A stretch of DNA of 64,000 bases from Macrolepiota albuminosa (taxonomy: Eukaryota > Basidiomycota > Agaricomycetes > Agaricales > Agaricaceae), in assembly GCA_027475525.1 (NCBI GenBank), contig JAMWFC010000037.1, forward strand, positions 1,602,711 to 1,666,710. Direction: 5' to 3'. The notes under the pieces are model-generated. The model saw nothing but the letters and a program-made list of their open reading frames with translations, was not told where the DNA came from and made no database searches. This document shows, piece after piece, positions 12,644-23,689 of this stretch (its first letter is position 1; every line of letters starts with the position of its first letter). Made by a program: the position numbers and the translations under genes.

Positions 12644-14416
12644 TGATCTCTGGAACCTGCCTGGGACTCTCCTCAGCATCTTAAGTGTGCCCAATGCAAG
12701 CTTTTGGCTTGGTAACATTATTCCTACATTTGTTGCTGACCAAACTTTGGGCATCATCACCAGATTCAGATGTTCGTGAAGTAATGCCTTGCAAAGGAGG
12801 GCATGGAACCCATTGAAAAGTTTGACAACTCTAGCACGCTTACTATCAGTGCCAACTATTGTAAACAGTTTGTCAAGGTCTGCGACATATTCACAAACAG
12901 ATCTGTTTTCCTGTGCAAAGTTATGCAACTTAGTGCATTGCTGATTCCAAAAGTCTATGGGAAAGCAATAATTAAATAGTTCTGTGAAGAACTTTTGCAG
13001 ACTCCATTTCTCAAGATTTAGAGATACACGTTGAGTATAGAAGGTATTTGCCTTGCCAGTCAGGAATTCAGATAGCACCATTGCCTGTCTACGGTGTTTG
13101 ACATACCCATACTTAACATAGGCTGTGCCATGCATCAAGAATTTGTGGAAAGCACGCAGATCTACTTGGCCCCCATATTTCTCTGATGGGGTAGGTTTGA
13201 TTAACATGCGCTTAGGGCAGCAGTTACAGTAGTGCCGTGAATTGCGGTGGTGATGGTTACATTGACCATTGTAGCTGGACAGCAAGTCAGAGCTGTTGTC
13301 TGATGAATAACCGTCATCCTCCAAGCTTGATTCTGCAAGGTCAGAGTCTGAGCTGCTATCTGAGGATAAGCTTGATGGGTTGCTAAGTGGATATCCTTGC
13401 TTCCCGCCTAATTGCTTCAGAGCACACCCAAGTGCACTGTCCAGTGTGATCTGTGTGATTGGTTTAGTTGATTTCAATGGGTCCATTATCCCCTTTGCTT
13501 TATGAGCAGAAGGCTTATACTTGGATTTCTTAGTGGATCCCTCTGCTATCTTACAGATGAGCTCTTCCAATTCACCTGATAAAGGTAGAGATCTGGCACA
13601 ATCTTTCCTTTTGCGGTGGGCTGAGGCCTTCTTTTTTTTGTGACAGTCCAATTTCCTTGTCAGATTCTGATGGTCACAAAGGTATTCAAGCAATTCCTTT
13701 CAGGTGATTGTATCTGTTTCGTGTTCCTGAACTTCAGGATCAACTTGTTTTCTGTCCCCCTCAGAAAAGTCAGAATATTTCTGGTCTCCAGGGGCTTCAG
13801 GTACATGTTGTCCTGGTTGATTGTCCAGAAGATTGCATTGCAAATTACAATTCTCAAAGATGTCCTGTTGAATCTGCGGATCAATTTCCACTTTGTCACA
13901 CTGGATATCACCCCAATTTCCTGGATCAGCACCCTTACCCTCAGATTGATAGGCTTCTCCAGGTAAGTTTAGCGATGTGCAATGTATGTTTTCCATGTGT
14001 TTATCAATATGAGCTCGTTGCTCATTTGTCATGTTCCTACATGCTTCTGTGAATATGTCCTTCTGAGCGATGTCAGCCAGGTCATTTCCCTCTAGGTCAG
14101 GGTCCTTAGCAGTCTGGCCAATATGAGCCTGGCCCTTAGAATCAGATATATTATTATTGTTATCTACTTCTGGAGATACAAAATCACTCTCCTGATGATT
14201 GTCACCGTCAGGCTCCTGACTGATTAGACTAGAGTCTGTGTCGTTGTCCATGCTGGGATCAATGTTGCTACTGGCTTCCGGTTCAGCAGCTTCCAACTCA
14301 TCAGGAGTGGGCATTGCAGCAGTGTTAATGCTTGCAGGGGTCTTGAGCTGCAGTCCTGGACCAGCATTCTTGGTATGTGCATTTCCAGTCCTGGTTGCAG
14401 CCTGAAGGCACTGCAA
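12644..14416 (-). pseudogene. Gypsy B gag N-terminal part
   Basis: Two minus-strand frames (13700-14416 and 12635-13693) carry an acidic, low-complexity N-terminus and then a retrotransposon gag domain (KFLMHGTAYVKYGYV, FAQENRSVCEYVADLDKLF). They are separated by a stop or frameshift near 13695. No ATG begins the upstream frame and only a few bases separate it from the L1 LTR, so the leader region seems to be missing or displaced. Confidence 0.75.
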
Positions 14417-14424
14417 GGGATCGG

Positions 14425-15552
14425 TGATAGGCTTCTACTTGGACTGAGCGCATCAAGAGACATTATAGGCCAACCGACACTTGACGTTGATAGGCTTCTA
14501 CTCGGACTGAGCGCATCAAGGAACATTATAGGCCAACTGACACTTGACATACTGAAGACTCTAGCAACCAGTTGGGAAATATAGAGCAGCCCTAGCTCTG
14601 GCAACCTACTACAGGACTTAGTCATTTACCCTAACCACTAGCTACCAGGCCTTCAGCCCACTCCATTCACCTATTCCAAGGACAAAGGAGGCTCAGAACA
14701 TATAGCACTAACACGACGGTGGGAGAGGACTCTAACTAAACCCCAATCACTTCCAGAAGGAGCCAGCAGCAGGCGCTGCCATTTGACGAGGCACTTCAAT
14801 CAGAAGTCTAAAAGGATCAATGACAGCGGCACTGGATATACTTAAATCCGACATCCAGACCTGTCAGGAACTGGTACAATGAGTAGCGCTGACATTAGCG
14901 CTCACGGCGTCTGTCAAGGATTTTTCGACCATACCCCGGAACAGCCTGGCCAATTGGAGTTATAGTAAAAGTAAGCAGACTCGTATAATTCTAAGTCAAT
15001 ATAGAGTTGCTGCTGGTTGCCGTGGGTCATAACACTGTTGGTCATCGTCATCCATGTGCAAAAGATCACTGTTGACAGGTCACCGTTAGAGGAAACCATG
15101 AGGAGAGGCACTAAGAGGTAGCACCGTGGACTTTTATCTTGGCAAACACAGTAGTGCATAGTATATAAAATAGCTACTTTACATGTATATAACAAATCAT
15201 AACCTCTTGAGCACCCAGTTACACTTAGCATTCAAATCGTGCTAGCTTTCTCTGACTTCGTCACTAAGTCGGGCACTAGCCTCGTCTATCTCGTCTTCGT
15301 CGTTTACAGTGCCACCTATGGGCACAATACGCTGTGCTACTCATCTTTTCTTCTATATCTTTGTTTAAACTATGATGCCTACCATCTGCCAGGTAGCACC
15401 CGAGGCACTATAATTTAGTGCATCGTTCTATCACTCCTGCTCGAGCACACCAGGACCCTGTCAGAACTCCTCACAACTACACATGCCAAGCGCTGGAGAC
15501 AGTGTTGTACTGCGTATACATCCAGCGCACCCAACCACAGTTGGCATTATCA
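14425..15552 (-). mobile_element. LTR of family L1, minus orientation, with 63-bp internal tandem repeat
   Basis: Read on the minus strand it starts TGATAATGCC at 15552 and ends GCCTATCA at 14425, like the solo LTR at 4532-5601. It is longer by a diverged tandem repeat of period 63 at its 3' end (14425-14487 and the following copy). It could be the 5' LTR of element B or an independent solo LTR. The lack of a leader between it and gag, and the absence of a target-site duplication, leave this open. Confidence 0.75.
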
Positions 15553-16241
15553 CCAGTGTTGCAGATAGCTGTGGGGCTCAATTGGCAGGCTGAGAGCCTC
15601 CCTTGTGGCTGAGTTCTTAATGTATATCTAGAAGTCATTGTTAGTAATAAATTGTGGTTGGGGTACTCACTACTATGGGTGTCCTTGGGTGATCAGACCA
15701 AGGGTTGCCAGCAGACAGTGAGTGGGGTTTTTTGAAGCTAAAGTAAGCTAGAGCTTTGTCGCATTCAAAATATGTAACCACAGCGTGAGGTCACGGTGAG
15801 GTCACACGATAGAGAGTAGAGTCTTCACACAATAGAGAACGGGTGTAAGCTCTGGTATTGGGAAGAACTGGCTACGAGATACAGTATCACAGTTTATATA
15901 CCTGTAGCCCATCAATATATCAAACACGTCCCTAACGGATAGGGGCGAGGTAAACAAATAGAAGTCCGAAAGAGCGTAATCTGGTCACGGTCGCTACAGG
16001 TTGTCATGCCTCAAAATACGCCCCTCCTGCACTCCGTGCCTTCGTCACGCATACTGGCTGTAAGTCTTCTCCTTTCTCTTTTTCCTTACTGCGACTTGAC
16101 TCTGATTAATGACTACGTATAGAACTTCTTTGTTTCTCCTGTTTCTAGGTACAGAATACAGTGGCTTCTCGATAAAACGACACGCATAGTGAGGCTAACT
16201 TCTTCGTTTCTCCTGTTTCTAGTTCCTAGGTCTCACAAGTG
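15553..16241. other. Repeat-derived spacer; possible LTR ending at 15998
   Basis: No gene is visible. On the minus strand a segment begins TGTAGCGACCGTGACC at 15998 and has a TATA-like GTATATAAAC about 100 bases in, which fits an LTR start and promoter. The other end and a target-site duplication could not be fixed, so this is only a candidate. Confidence 0.3.
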
Positions 16242-16660
16242 TCAAGTCAATGTCGAGGGAAACAACTGAAGCTGTATGATGTGGCTTGAATCATGTGATG
16301 GATTGGAAAGGTCGACAGGCACCATAATTGATGCAAGACCGTGAGCTCGCTCGGTGGTCTCTTCAAGGCTTGCCAGGCGGAGGCGCCCTACTTCCTCTAG
16401 GTCCACCATTACTCCATAGGCACTCAATCCAGGTGACTTCCCCACTGAGGATTTGGCGGAGTGTGCTTGCAGGCAGTTTTGTGCAACATGGCCCTCTTCT
16501 CGACACCGGAAGCACTTGTTCGAGGCGCGAAGAGTGGCTTCCTCCTCTTTACTGAGATGGTTCTTAGTCCGGGCATTGCGATCCCTCGTCTTAGTCCGTG
16601 TGTACTCCGGTCTGGGTTCAAAGTCTCCTAAACCAGCGGAGCATCCTCCCAAACCTACTA
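16242..16660 (-). pseudogene. Gag fragment of a third retroelement (CCHC knuckle)
   Basis: The minus-strand frame encodes a basic stretch, then LSKEEEATLRASNKCFRC and a CCHC zinc knuckle (CFRCREEGHVAQNC), then a short tail typical of fungal LTR gag. No capsid domain or pol is attached, so it is an isolated fragment. Its sequence is unlike both gag A and gag B. Confidence 0.7.
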
Positions 16661-17073
16661 CTACTACGCTAGATGTACACACTCATATAAAGCCTGCTCT
16701 CGTGTTATCTGCATCTCCCTCTCCGCCTTCTTCCACTCAGCCTGCGCCCACTTCGATACCTCAGGAGAATCTTGTCCCTCCTGAACCTATCATCATACCC
16801 CGCAAGCCTTCGCATCTATTGAGCAATCCTACTTCCCTGTCGTCGTCTCTCGACTCCGACGTCGCCTTGGTCCACGCGCCATCTAATGATAAGTATGTCG
16901 CTTACGGGCCGCGTTCAGAGGATCCCGGAGAGGAAGTGCGCTTTACAGCCGAGCTTACACGCCTGGAAAATCTCGATACAACGTACAGTCTCGATATACG
17001 TCGTCTCAAGGGTAATCTCCGAAGTTATAAGTTCCTGTATGATACCCTGCGAGAGTGTGTAAACATTCACTAA
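16660..17073 (+). CDS. Hypothetical protein fragment
   Basis: The open frame covers a proline/serine-rich stretch followed by a charged, probably helical segment (FTAELTRLENLDTTYSL). A possible intron starts GTAAAC near 17059 and ends TTTGACAG near 17115, but the next exon closes soon. No family is recognised and there is no clear start codon. The upstream part of the frame overlaps the antisense gag fragment. It may be a broken host gene carried next to the retroelement. Confidence 0.25.
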   Translation, partial: TTTLDVHTHIKPALVLSASPSPPSSTQPAPTSIPQENLVPPEPIIIPRKPSHLLSNPTSLSSSLDSDVALVHAPSNDKYVAYGPRSEDPGEEVRFTAELTRLENLDTTYSLDIRRLKGNLRSYKFLYDTLRECVNIH

Positions 17074-17074
17074 C

Positions 17075-17943
17075 TAACGTCTCTTTCCTTTCGTGCTTAC
17101 GGTCCGTTTGACAGACGCGCGGATCTCCATGCTACAACTTGACCATCCACCTGACCTTGCCCATCTTTCGAAATTATCCGTACTTGTGGATGCCCCCCCT
17201 ATGGGCTCCTGTTTGACTCGTGCATTTTCAAACTTAAAGCTATCGACAAAATTTATGCGTTGCTTTGTATTCGCCTACCACGTTGCAGTACCCGACATGA
17301 CATGCCAATGTACGATTTTTAACGATGAGGAATTTTTATGAGTTTAGGTTTGGTTTTTGCACTTCACTGTCGTTTCCAAGTAGATTTCAGAGCTTTCACA
17401 GCAAAGGAGTCTTTTTCCTCAATTACTCAGAAAATACTTCAGTACTACTGAAACGTGGAAAATTGGATTTGCGCTTAACCACCAAGTGTAGTGGACCAAA
17501 ACGAGCTAACAGAACGAATCCGGAGTTGATTCACAAGCATGATGGGACCGTTGACTATGAAAGAACGTGGCCGTGTCCATGATGCTGACATATTTTTGTA
17601 CTGCACTGTATATTAATTTGATAAATTCAACCTTTGCCTATCAACATGCTCAACTGTTAGTTTGTGTCGGAATTTCATCTCAGTAACAAGTTTTATATTG
17701 CGAATGTACCCGTAGCAGAGCTCTGATATAGTGATAGGACCGTTAACTACGAAAGGACATGGCCGTGTCCATGATGATGACATATTTTTGAATGTACCCA
17801 TAGCAGAGCTCTGATATATTGATCAATGACTATGAAAAAAACGACCTCCTCTGTGCTAAATGTCGCTACATTATCTGCATCTTCTGGCACGACAAAGCAG
17901 CTAACGGAGAAGAGTCTTGATTATCCTAGGACAACTGATGATG
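17075..17943. other. AT-rich spacer with local direct repeats
   Basis: There is no gene. A segment of about 58 bases (17541-17598) recurs at 17732-17790 with several differences, and a 35-base segment at 17701 recurs at 17790. The two units interlock and look like decayed repeat or LTR sequence downstream of the FunK1 stop. Confidence 0.6.
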
Positions 17944-20900
17944 TTATGGTCGGTTTTCGTCAAGGATGGGAGGAAGAAAAGTACGCAAACGCCTTTCCTT
18001 GTGTCGTTCCCTGCGGTCGAGTTCAGCTTGTTTGGCATTTGCATCGTCAGGATGGTCCTTGAGATCCTCAATGGCTTCTTCGATGATGCGACGTATGTAG
18101 TAGTGAATGTTATAGAATTCTTCTGCACGGTATCTGTAACCAAGAATGAGAGTTTTCCACCATTTGCACACATAGGGTTTCAAGGGATCAAAGTAAGGGT
18201 GGAAGTGTACGACAATTTCGTCTTCGAATAATTGCCAATTTTGGTGGAAGATCATCTTTTTCTCCTTTATTTGGTTTTCACTGCCGTCAAATAGTTCGAT
18301 AACGATGGCTCGGAGTTGATGGTTACATGATGGGGAATCCTGGTCCAATTCCTCTTGGCGTCGCATATTTAAACCGGGGCCCTTTCGGGTTAAGCACAGG
18401 TAGACTAGGACCCAAAGAAGAGATTCGACATCGTGAATTGTCTGATGGACGAATGGCGGTGCTCTATCATATCCAGCTGGAGTATGGAGGGAATGTCTAG
18501 CAATAACTTCTCCACTCATGAAAGGAAGAGTACCCTTTAGAAGGGTCAATACCCATCTTACGTGCTCCAAGAATAGGGAAAAAACTTACTATACGCTCTC
18601 CAGGGCCATTGGTACGATGGGTAAGATTGGGCCATTCAAAAGATTGAGTTTTGTCCTTCTACATGGACTGTGACAAAGTAAAATGGTAATCGAAGGGATG
18701 TAGGCTTACCGCATCACACCATCCTAAATCATTCATGGAGAAAGGCTTTCCTGAGGCGTGGTTACCAGACTGGACGACATCTCTACCGCATCACACCATC
18801 CTAAATCATTCATGGAGAAAGGCTTTCCTGAGGCGTGGTTACCAGACTGGACGACATCTCTTATGTAGCTGGTAATATTCTCGAGTTTGTGCCATTTTAA
18901 GGCTGTATCAAGAACATTGTCTTCTGCTTTTCTTCCAAAGACATACTTAAAGACTTGCTGGATAACCCGTCGTCGTGCCTCGACCTCCGATGGAGAAATG
19001 CCAGCTAGCTTGGACTGTATTTCAACCCTACCACTTGCCTTCTTCGCATGGTCATAATCTATGATGCGCCCAAAATTCCTGCCTTTTCCTTTGGGATCTT
19101 CGAAAATCAAGAGATTCCCGCTGCTAATATCACCGTGAACTATCAGCCTGTTATGAGCATACTCTAGTTCTATGGTAGAGACATTGAAAGCAATAAAACA
19201 TGGAGTGATGCACAAACACACCTCCATTATAGTCATAGAAACAGTATAAAAGCTCCAATAAGCAGCAAAACGATTCAATTACTAAACCCATAGGCATGAG
19301 AATAGTTGTATGATAACGTTCGACAAAAGCTCCAATAAGCAGCAAAACGATTCGATTACTAAACCCATAGGCATGAGAATAGTTGTATGATAACGTTCGA
19401 CAAGAGTTGGAGGATCTGGATGAGAAACAAGATATACCGACACTTCACGCCTGTGTAGGCGAAGTTCAGCAGCGTCATCAGTCTCGGGTATCCTGGCCCT
19501 TGGAAGTTTTGGAAGGGGTTCGATGGGGCGTTTATAAGGTTGAGAGTCCAACCCACAGCGACTCAGCTTGACTGTACTGTCCACTTCGCCATCAATCTTG
19601 TCATCGTGATAAAGGATAGCGTGCTTCATTTCCTCTTCGACCTGTCCCTCATCTAGAATGCCGCAAATCTGACCTTCAGTTGGGTATAAGTCCAGGTCAT
19701 CTGAGTCTGGCCGTATGGGCCTCCAGTAGCGCTTGAGCGCATATACCTGACAAAATGTTAACAATAAATGATGCGATAGAAGTCATGACCTGTTCTGACC
19801 TTCTTCGGCTTTTCTTTTTCGTCAAATTCGACAACTTCATAGACGACAGTAGCGCGACTGCAGATTTCTGCTGAACGCAGTGCATAGATGATGGCCACAG
19901 CAATATATTTCTTTACTTCCCCATCTTTTTCAACTTCGATGACCCAGTGGATGTTATACCGTCCATTGCCGTCAACACCTCGATAGTTGTGGGCGACCTT
20001 ATAAGAAGGTTTCACCTTAATCGGATCCTTCGTATGAGGGCTATAAATTTGCATTGCTGTGTCCCAGCCAAGTTGTGCAGGCTTCATATGTGAAAACCCA
20101 GTTATGATTTGAACAAATTTCTCCCATTCCTACAAATAGTCAGTGAAAGATACTCATTACAAAGTGATTCCTTACTGTATGGATGTTGATTGGAGTCCTT
20201 GTCATCATCACTCCAGATCGATCACACAATACTAAGGTGAGCTCGTCGTATAGAAGAACAAAACCTAATACAAAGCGCCGATCCAACTGTTCCCTCAAGA
20301 CACAACGCATGTAGCCTGAGAGTTGCATTACAGCATTGTACAGTTCTTTTTCTGATTTATTCCATTTGATTTCGTAAACGATATGGATGGACATCCACCA
20401 TAATCTATACAAATCATACTAGGCACAAGTCAGCAAAGCACCCACTGATAGAAATAATGAATACACTTACACGAGCTTCTTTCTCGTATTGTGCGGCACC
20501 GCTATCCATGTAAGACAGTTTTTTCTCTATATGTTCAACTATCTCCTTTTCTAGTTTTTGAATATCAGCGTCAGGTTGAGCCCCTACACCATCAGGACGT
20601 CTGAGGGACGATGCAGGGTCCTCTGATTTCGGAGTATTCCTGGAGCAATCCACATATGAGATCGATGTTTGAATGTTGCCTGGGAGCATAGTTCCAACAA
20701 TCTTGTTCAAAATCACGGTAAAAGGCTTGTAAATTGCTTTCTTGTTTACCTTCGATTTCGATCCTTCCGGATAGTCTTTCCACCGAGAGCCAGTGTATAT
20801 ACCTTCGTCCTCCAATTTTTTGAGGCTCGCGCCCATTGTAGGAATCTTAGGGATTCTTCTTTCCAAGAATTCTTCGGTCGCGACAGTGTAGAAGGAAGTG

Positions 20901-21076
20901 TTCTCCATATCTTTCTCAAGGTCTGCTTTAATGTCAGCCATTAATGTCTTGTCGGATGTTACATTAGTTGATGTTGCCAGTCTGTGAGGGGCATAGATTA
21001 TTGTTGCTAAGGAGAGGTGGCGGGAGCTGAAAGACCCAGAAACACAAAGGACACGAGAGAGCCTAGATGACGACAT
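17944..21076 (-). CDS. FunK1-type fungal protein kinase
   Basis: Seven minus-strand exons can be joined with GT-AG introns: about 21076-20471, 20418-20176, 20129-19800, 19746-19222, 19169-18710, 18658-18590 and 18534-17944. The product matches the FunK1 family (Pkinase_fungal), an expanded class of kinases in mushroom-forming fungi whose substrates are mostly unknown. The catalytic loop reads HGDISSGNLL (Asp and Asn present), the magnesium-binding motif is IIDYDHA in place of DFG, and GTLPFMS follows as the activation-segment end. The start is uncertain: ATGs at 21076 and 20941 are both possible. Two 77-base duplications (19248 and 18707) break exons 4 and 5 as assembled. With one copy removed the frame is open. 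Confidence 0.88.
18707..18860. repeat. 77-bp exact tandem duplication (FunK1 exon 5)
   Basis: Copies at 18707-18783 and 18784-18860. The unit includes a splice donor and the end of exon 5, so the assembled gene appears to have that exon end twice. Confidence 0.95.
19248..19401. repeat. 77-bp tandem duplication with one mismatch (FunK1 exon 4)
   Basis: Copies at 19248-19324 and 19325-19401 differ at one base (CAATT versus CGATT). This is the only mismatch noticed among the 22 sites. Confidence 0.93.
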
Positions 21077-21874
21077 AAGATTAATCATGAATTCAAAGAA
21101 GGCAATGGAAAGAACCGTAAAGGTAAAACAGCTAATCGAAAAGGCCAAGCCATGGTGGACAGAAGACTTCAAAAGGAGTAACAAAATACAGACAACCCTT
21201 AAGCTCAAGGCGCAATGAGGAGAGCGGAAAGACGTCATTGGACGCGAATTACGTAAAACGACTATGGACCAGATTGTTCAGCTGCCAAGCCCTTGGAATA
21301 CGACTGTATGGTAGAAACCAGTGGGGGACAGTCTGAGGACGGTGCAGTTTTAGACACAGGCCAATTGGTAGGCGTGACGTGTTTAGAAACTGACCTCCTC
21401 CGACCAAATGTGCTGAGTGCAAGTTGTAACGCTATTGTCATCCATTCGCAAATGCGACGCGACAGGAACTGTATCCCATAACGAAAAATATATTGAGGTG
21501 TTGCTGTTTACAATACAACGTACACACCTGTATTAAGTATGGAAGTATGACTGCCGATGGAGTGGCGTGAGTTGACAAGGCGATTTTGGTCCGAAAGAAA
21601 TCAGATTTCTTGACTTCACGAGTCCTCGAGCTGATACTAGGAGCAAGAAAGGGCAAACTCAAAAGCAACAAGTCAAGCCCGAAAGTGGTCATATCCTCTC
21701 AAGGTCAATGTCGGTAACTGACATGGCAACTTAAAATGTCTACTGACCAGACAAAGCACCAAGCCCTCTACGTCTACATATCATACGTTCGAATTATCTT
21801 CTGGGTATACCGAGCTGTCATTCATCATCCTCCAACCATTACTTGTGTGGTGTACAATGAATACAGCACCATCA
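21077..21874. other. Spacer between FunK1 and LCL3-like genes
   Basis: No gene is recognised. It holds the FunK1 promoter region and the 3' flank of the LCL3-like gene. Short open frames here have no protein-like features. Confidence 0.6.
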
Positions 21875-23103
21875 CTAGCCGAACAAGCGTCTAAACCAAC
21901 TTAACTTATCCCTTCCAGCTTTTGATTTGGTAGACTTGGACTTTATTCGCATTGCCTCGGCTTCTTCAGGCGACGAGGCAGCTGCATGCCGTCGTTTATA
22001 CTCAGCAGGACTTTCTGCGTTGGCGCCCTTCGCCCACATCCCTCGGCGTGCAGCTCTGGAATTGACAAGGTTAGAAAAGACAGGGCGTAGAGAAGAAAAC
22101 ATACTTGGCTTCTGCTTCCACACGGAGAAACTCGGCCTTTCCTGCTTTACCATACTCTGCGCCAGCCTGACAATTGCGTATATGTTAGTCTTCTTAAGAA
22201 ATCCTGGATCAGTGGAGATTTAGCTACCTGCTCATAGGTCGTTCCCCATCCCGCACGTAACATCTCTAGAGCAAGGACTCTACCCGAGCTGAATGGTCTA
22301 GGGAGGATTCGTGGAGCAAGGTGGACATTTGCAACCTGAAAATTTGAGTTAGCGATGCCTAGAATGCTGGAGTCGGGCAGGATTGAGAGAGAACAAAACT
22401 GACTATACGAGAATATTGGTCTCGCCGGAGGAGTTGACAGTATACGTTCTTTCCTAGGATCTTTCCACGCAGCCACGCGAAGCTTTCTGTGAAATATGGT
22501 TGACCTGGACGACCGAAATGGGGCCCCTGAGATATGATAATCAGCTGATGGGTGTAACGCGATAATTGAGCGAACGTACTTCAGGAGCATCTATACCAGC
22601 TATTCTGATATGTATGGTTTCATCTTTGAGTTCTAAGGCTCGATGTTAAAAGGCAGTCAGCCTAAAACTAAAGGAACCTGCGTACCTTTATTGATAGACG
22701 GTATTCTCCGAAACTTAAATGGCCAACGATATCCCAGTAGAGGTGTATGATACAGACGGAAGTTATCTGCGTCTCCTACACTACGAAAAACGCGTCAATA
22801 ATATATTTTCGGGAAAGAAAAGTCAACCGACGAAGTGACAACACCCCTCACCCATCTACGCCGCCGGAACATGTCGGGCGTTACCCAATCACTATTTCGT
22901 ATTCGACGTCCATAGCGGTTGGTGATTGCTATCGATGTCGCAGTGAGGGCGATACCGATACTGACGGAGGATAAAACGATGAGGATAGAGCTGAAATGGA
23001 CATCATGTCGTTGACTGTCGTTCTTTGTCTTTGAAGCGTTATGAAGGTCGTCTCTGTGTGTACTAGGCGGCTCGGATCGCCATGACCATGGTATAAAGGG
23101 CAT
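21875..23103 (-). CDS. LCL3: LCL3-like membrane-anchored SNase-fold endonuclease
   Basis: Exons on the minus strand are 23103-22828, 22775-22686, 22632-22580, 22526-22404, 22335-22228, 22166-22105 and 22055-21875. An N-terminal hydrophobic helix ([20 protein letters not shown]) anchors the protein. It is followed by a staphylococcal-nuclease fold: [23 protein letters not shown] with the catalytic Arg, Asp and Glu, and RRDQYSR with a second Arg. Yeast Lcl3 is a mitochondrial membrane nuclease of this family; its role is little known. The internal junctions are clean GT-AG and in frame. The first junction is not: from the donor after VTS to the acceptor before GDADNF the phase is off by one or two bases, so a base error or an unusual splice is likely there. 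Confidence 0.85.
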
Positions 23104-23689
23104 GGGCAGAAGCAGCAGTGGTCATAACGAAGGGCAATACATCCGGACAAACAAGCGCCGCGTCAATATCATCTATCCGCTCAGTAGTTTATACAGACCT
23201 CAAGTTGTCCTTGAACTTTCTAATTTGTCAGGCGGGTCAGCCGACATTGGGGCGCAGTTGCAATTGCGTACCGTGAGCTAGTTCGCTCATTGATTAAGAT
23301 GTTGTGATTACGGTGCTGGGCCGCGTGGTATACAACGCTTTCCGAGGAATAGCTATATGGACTCAATTTCTCCTATGCCGAGAAATATAATAATGCAATA
23401 CTAACGCTGCGCACTTTATCTTTACACTTCTTTTTACTTTTAACTTAAGGTGTGTCCTGTCTCATGCACTGGGGTTGTTGTAATCGTATTTAAGATTATA
23501 TATTCTATCCATAGATAAGAGAGCGGGGGTCTAAGTATTACTGTTTGTAGGGGTAATATCGGGGGTGAGTGGACGAATTCTAGAGGGTAATCAAGGTAAT
23601 GAGTAACCCCATGCTCTAACAAAGCCCTCCTAATACCAAAGATTGGGTCTAGGTAGCACGGTAAATGGGTGTCATGCACGAGGAAATGC
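23104..23689. other. Spacer between LCL3-like and GGC1 genes
   Basis: About 590 bases with no recognisable gene. It contains the LCL3-like upstream region and the GGC1 3' flank. Confidence 0.6.

Noticed and set aside
14224..14625. 133-codon minus-strand open frame across the L1 LTR edge
   Set aside because: It reads through the LTR tandem repeat and into gag in a different frame from gag, so it is a chance frame.
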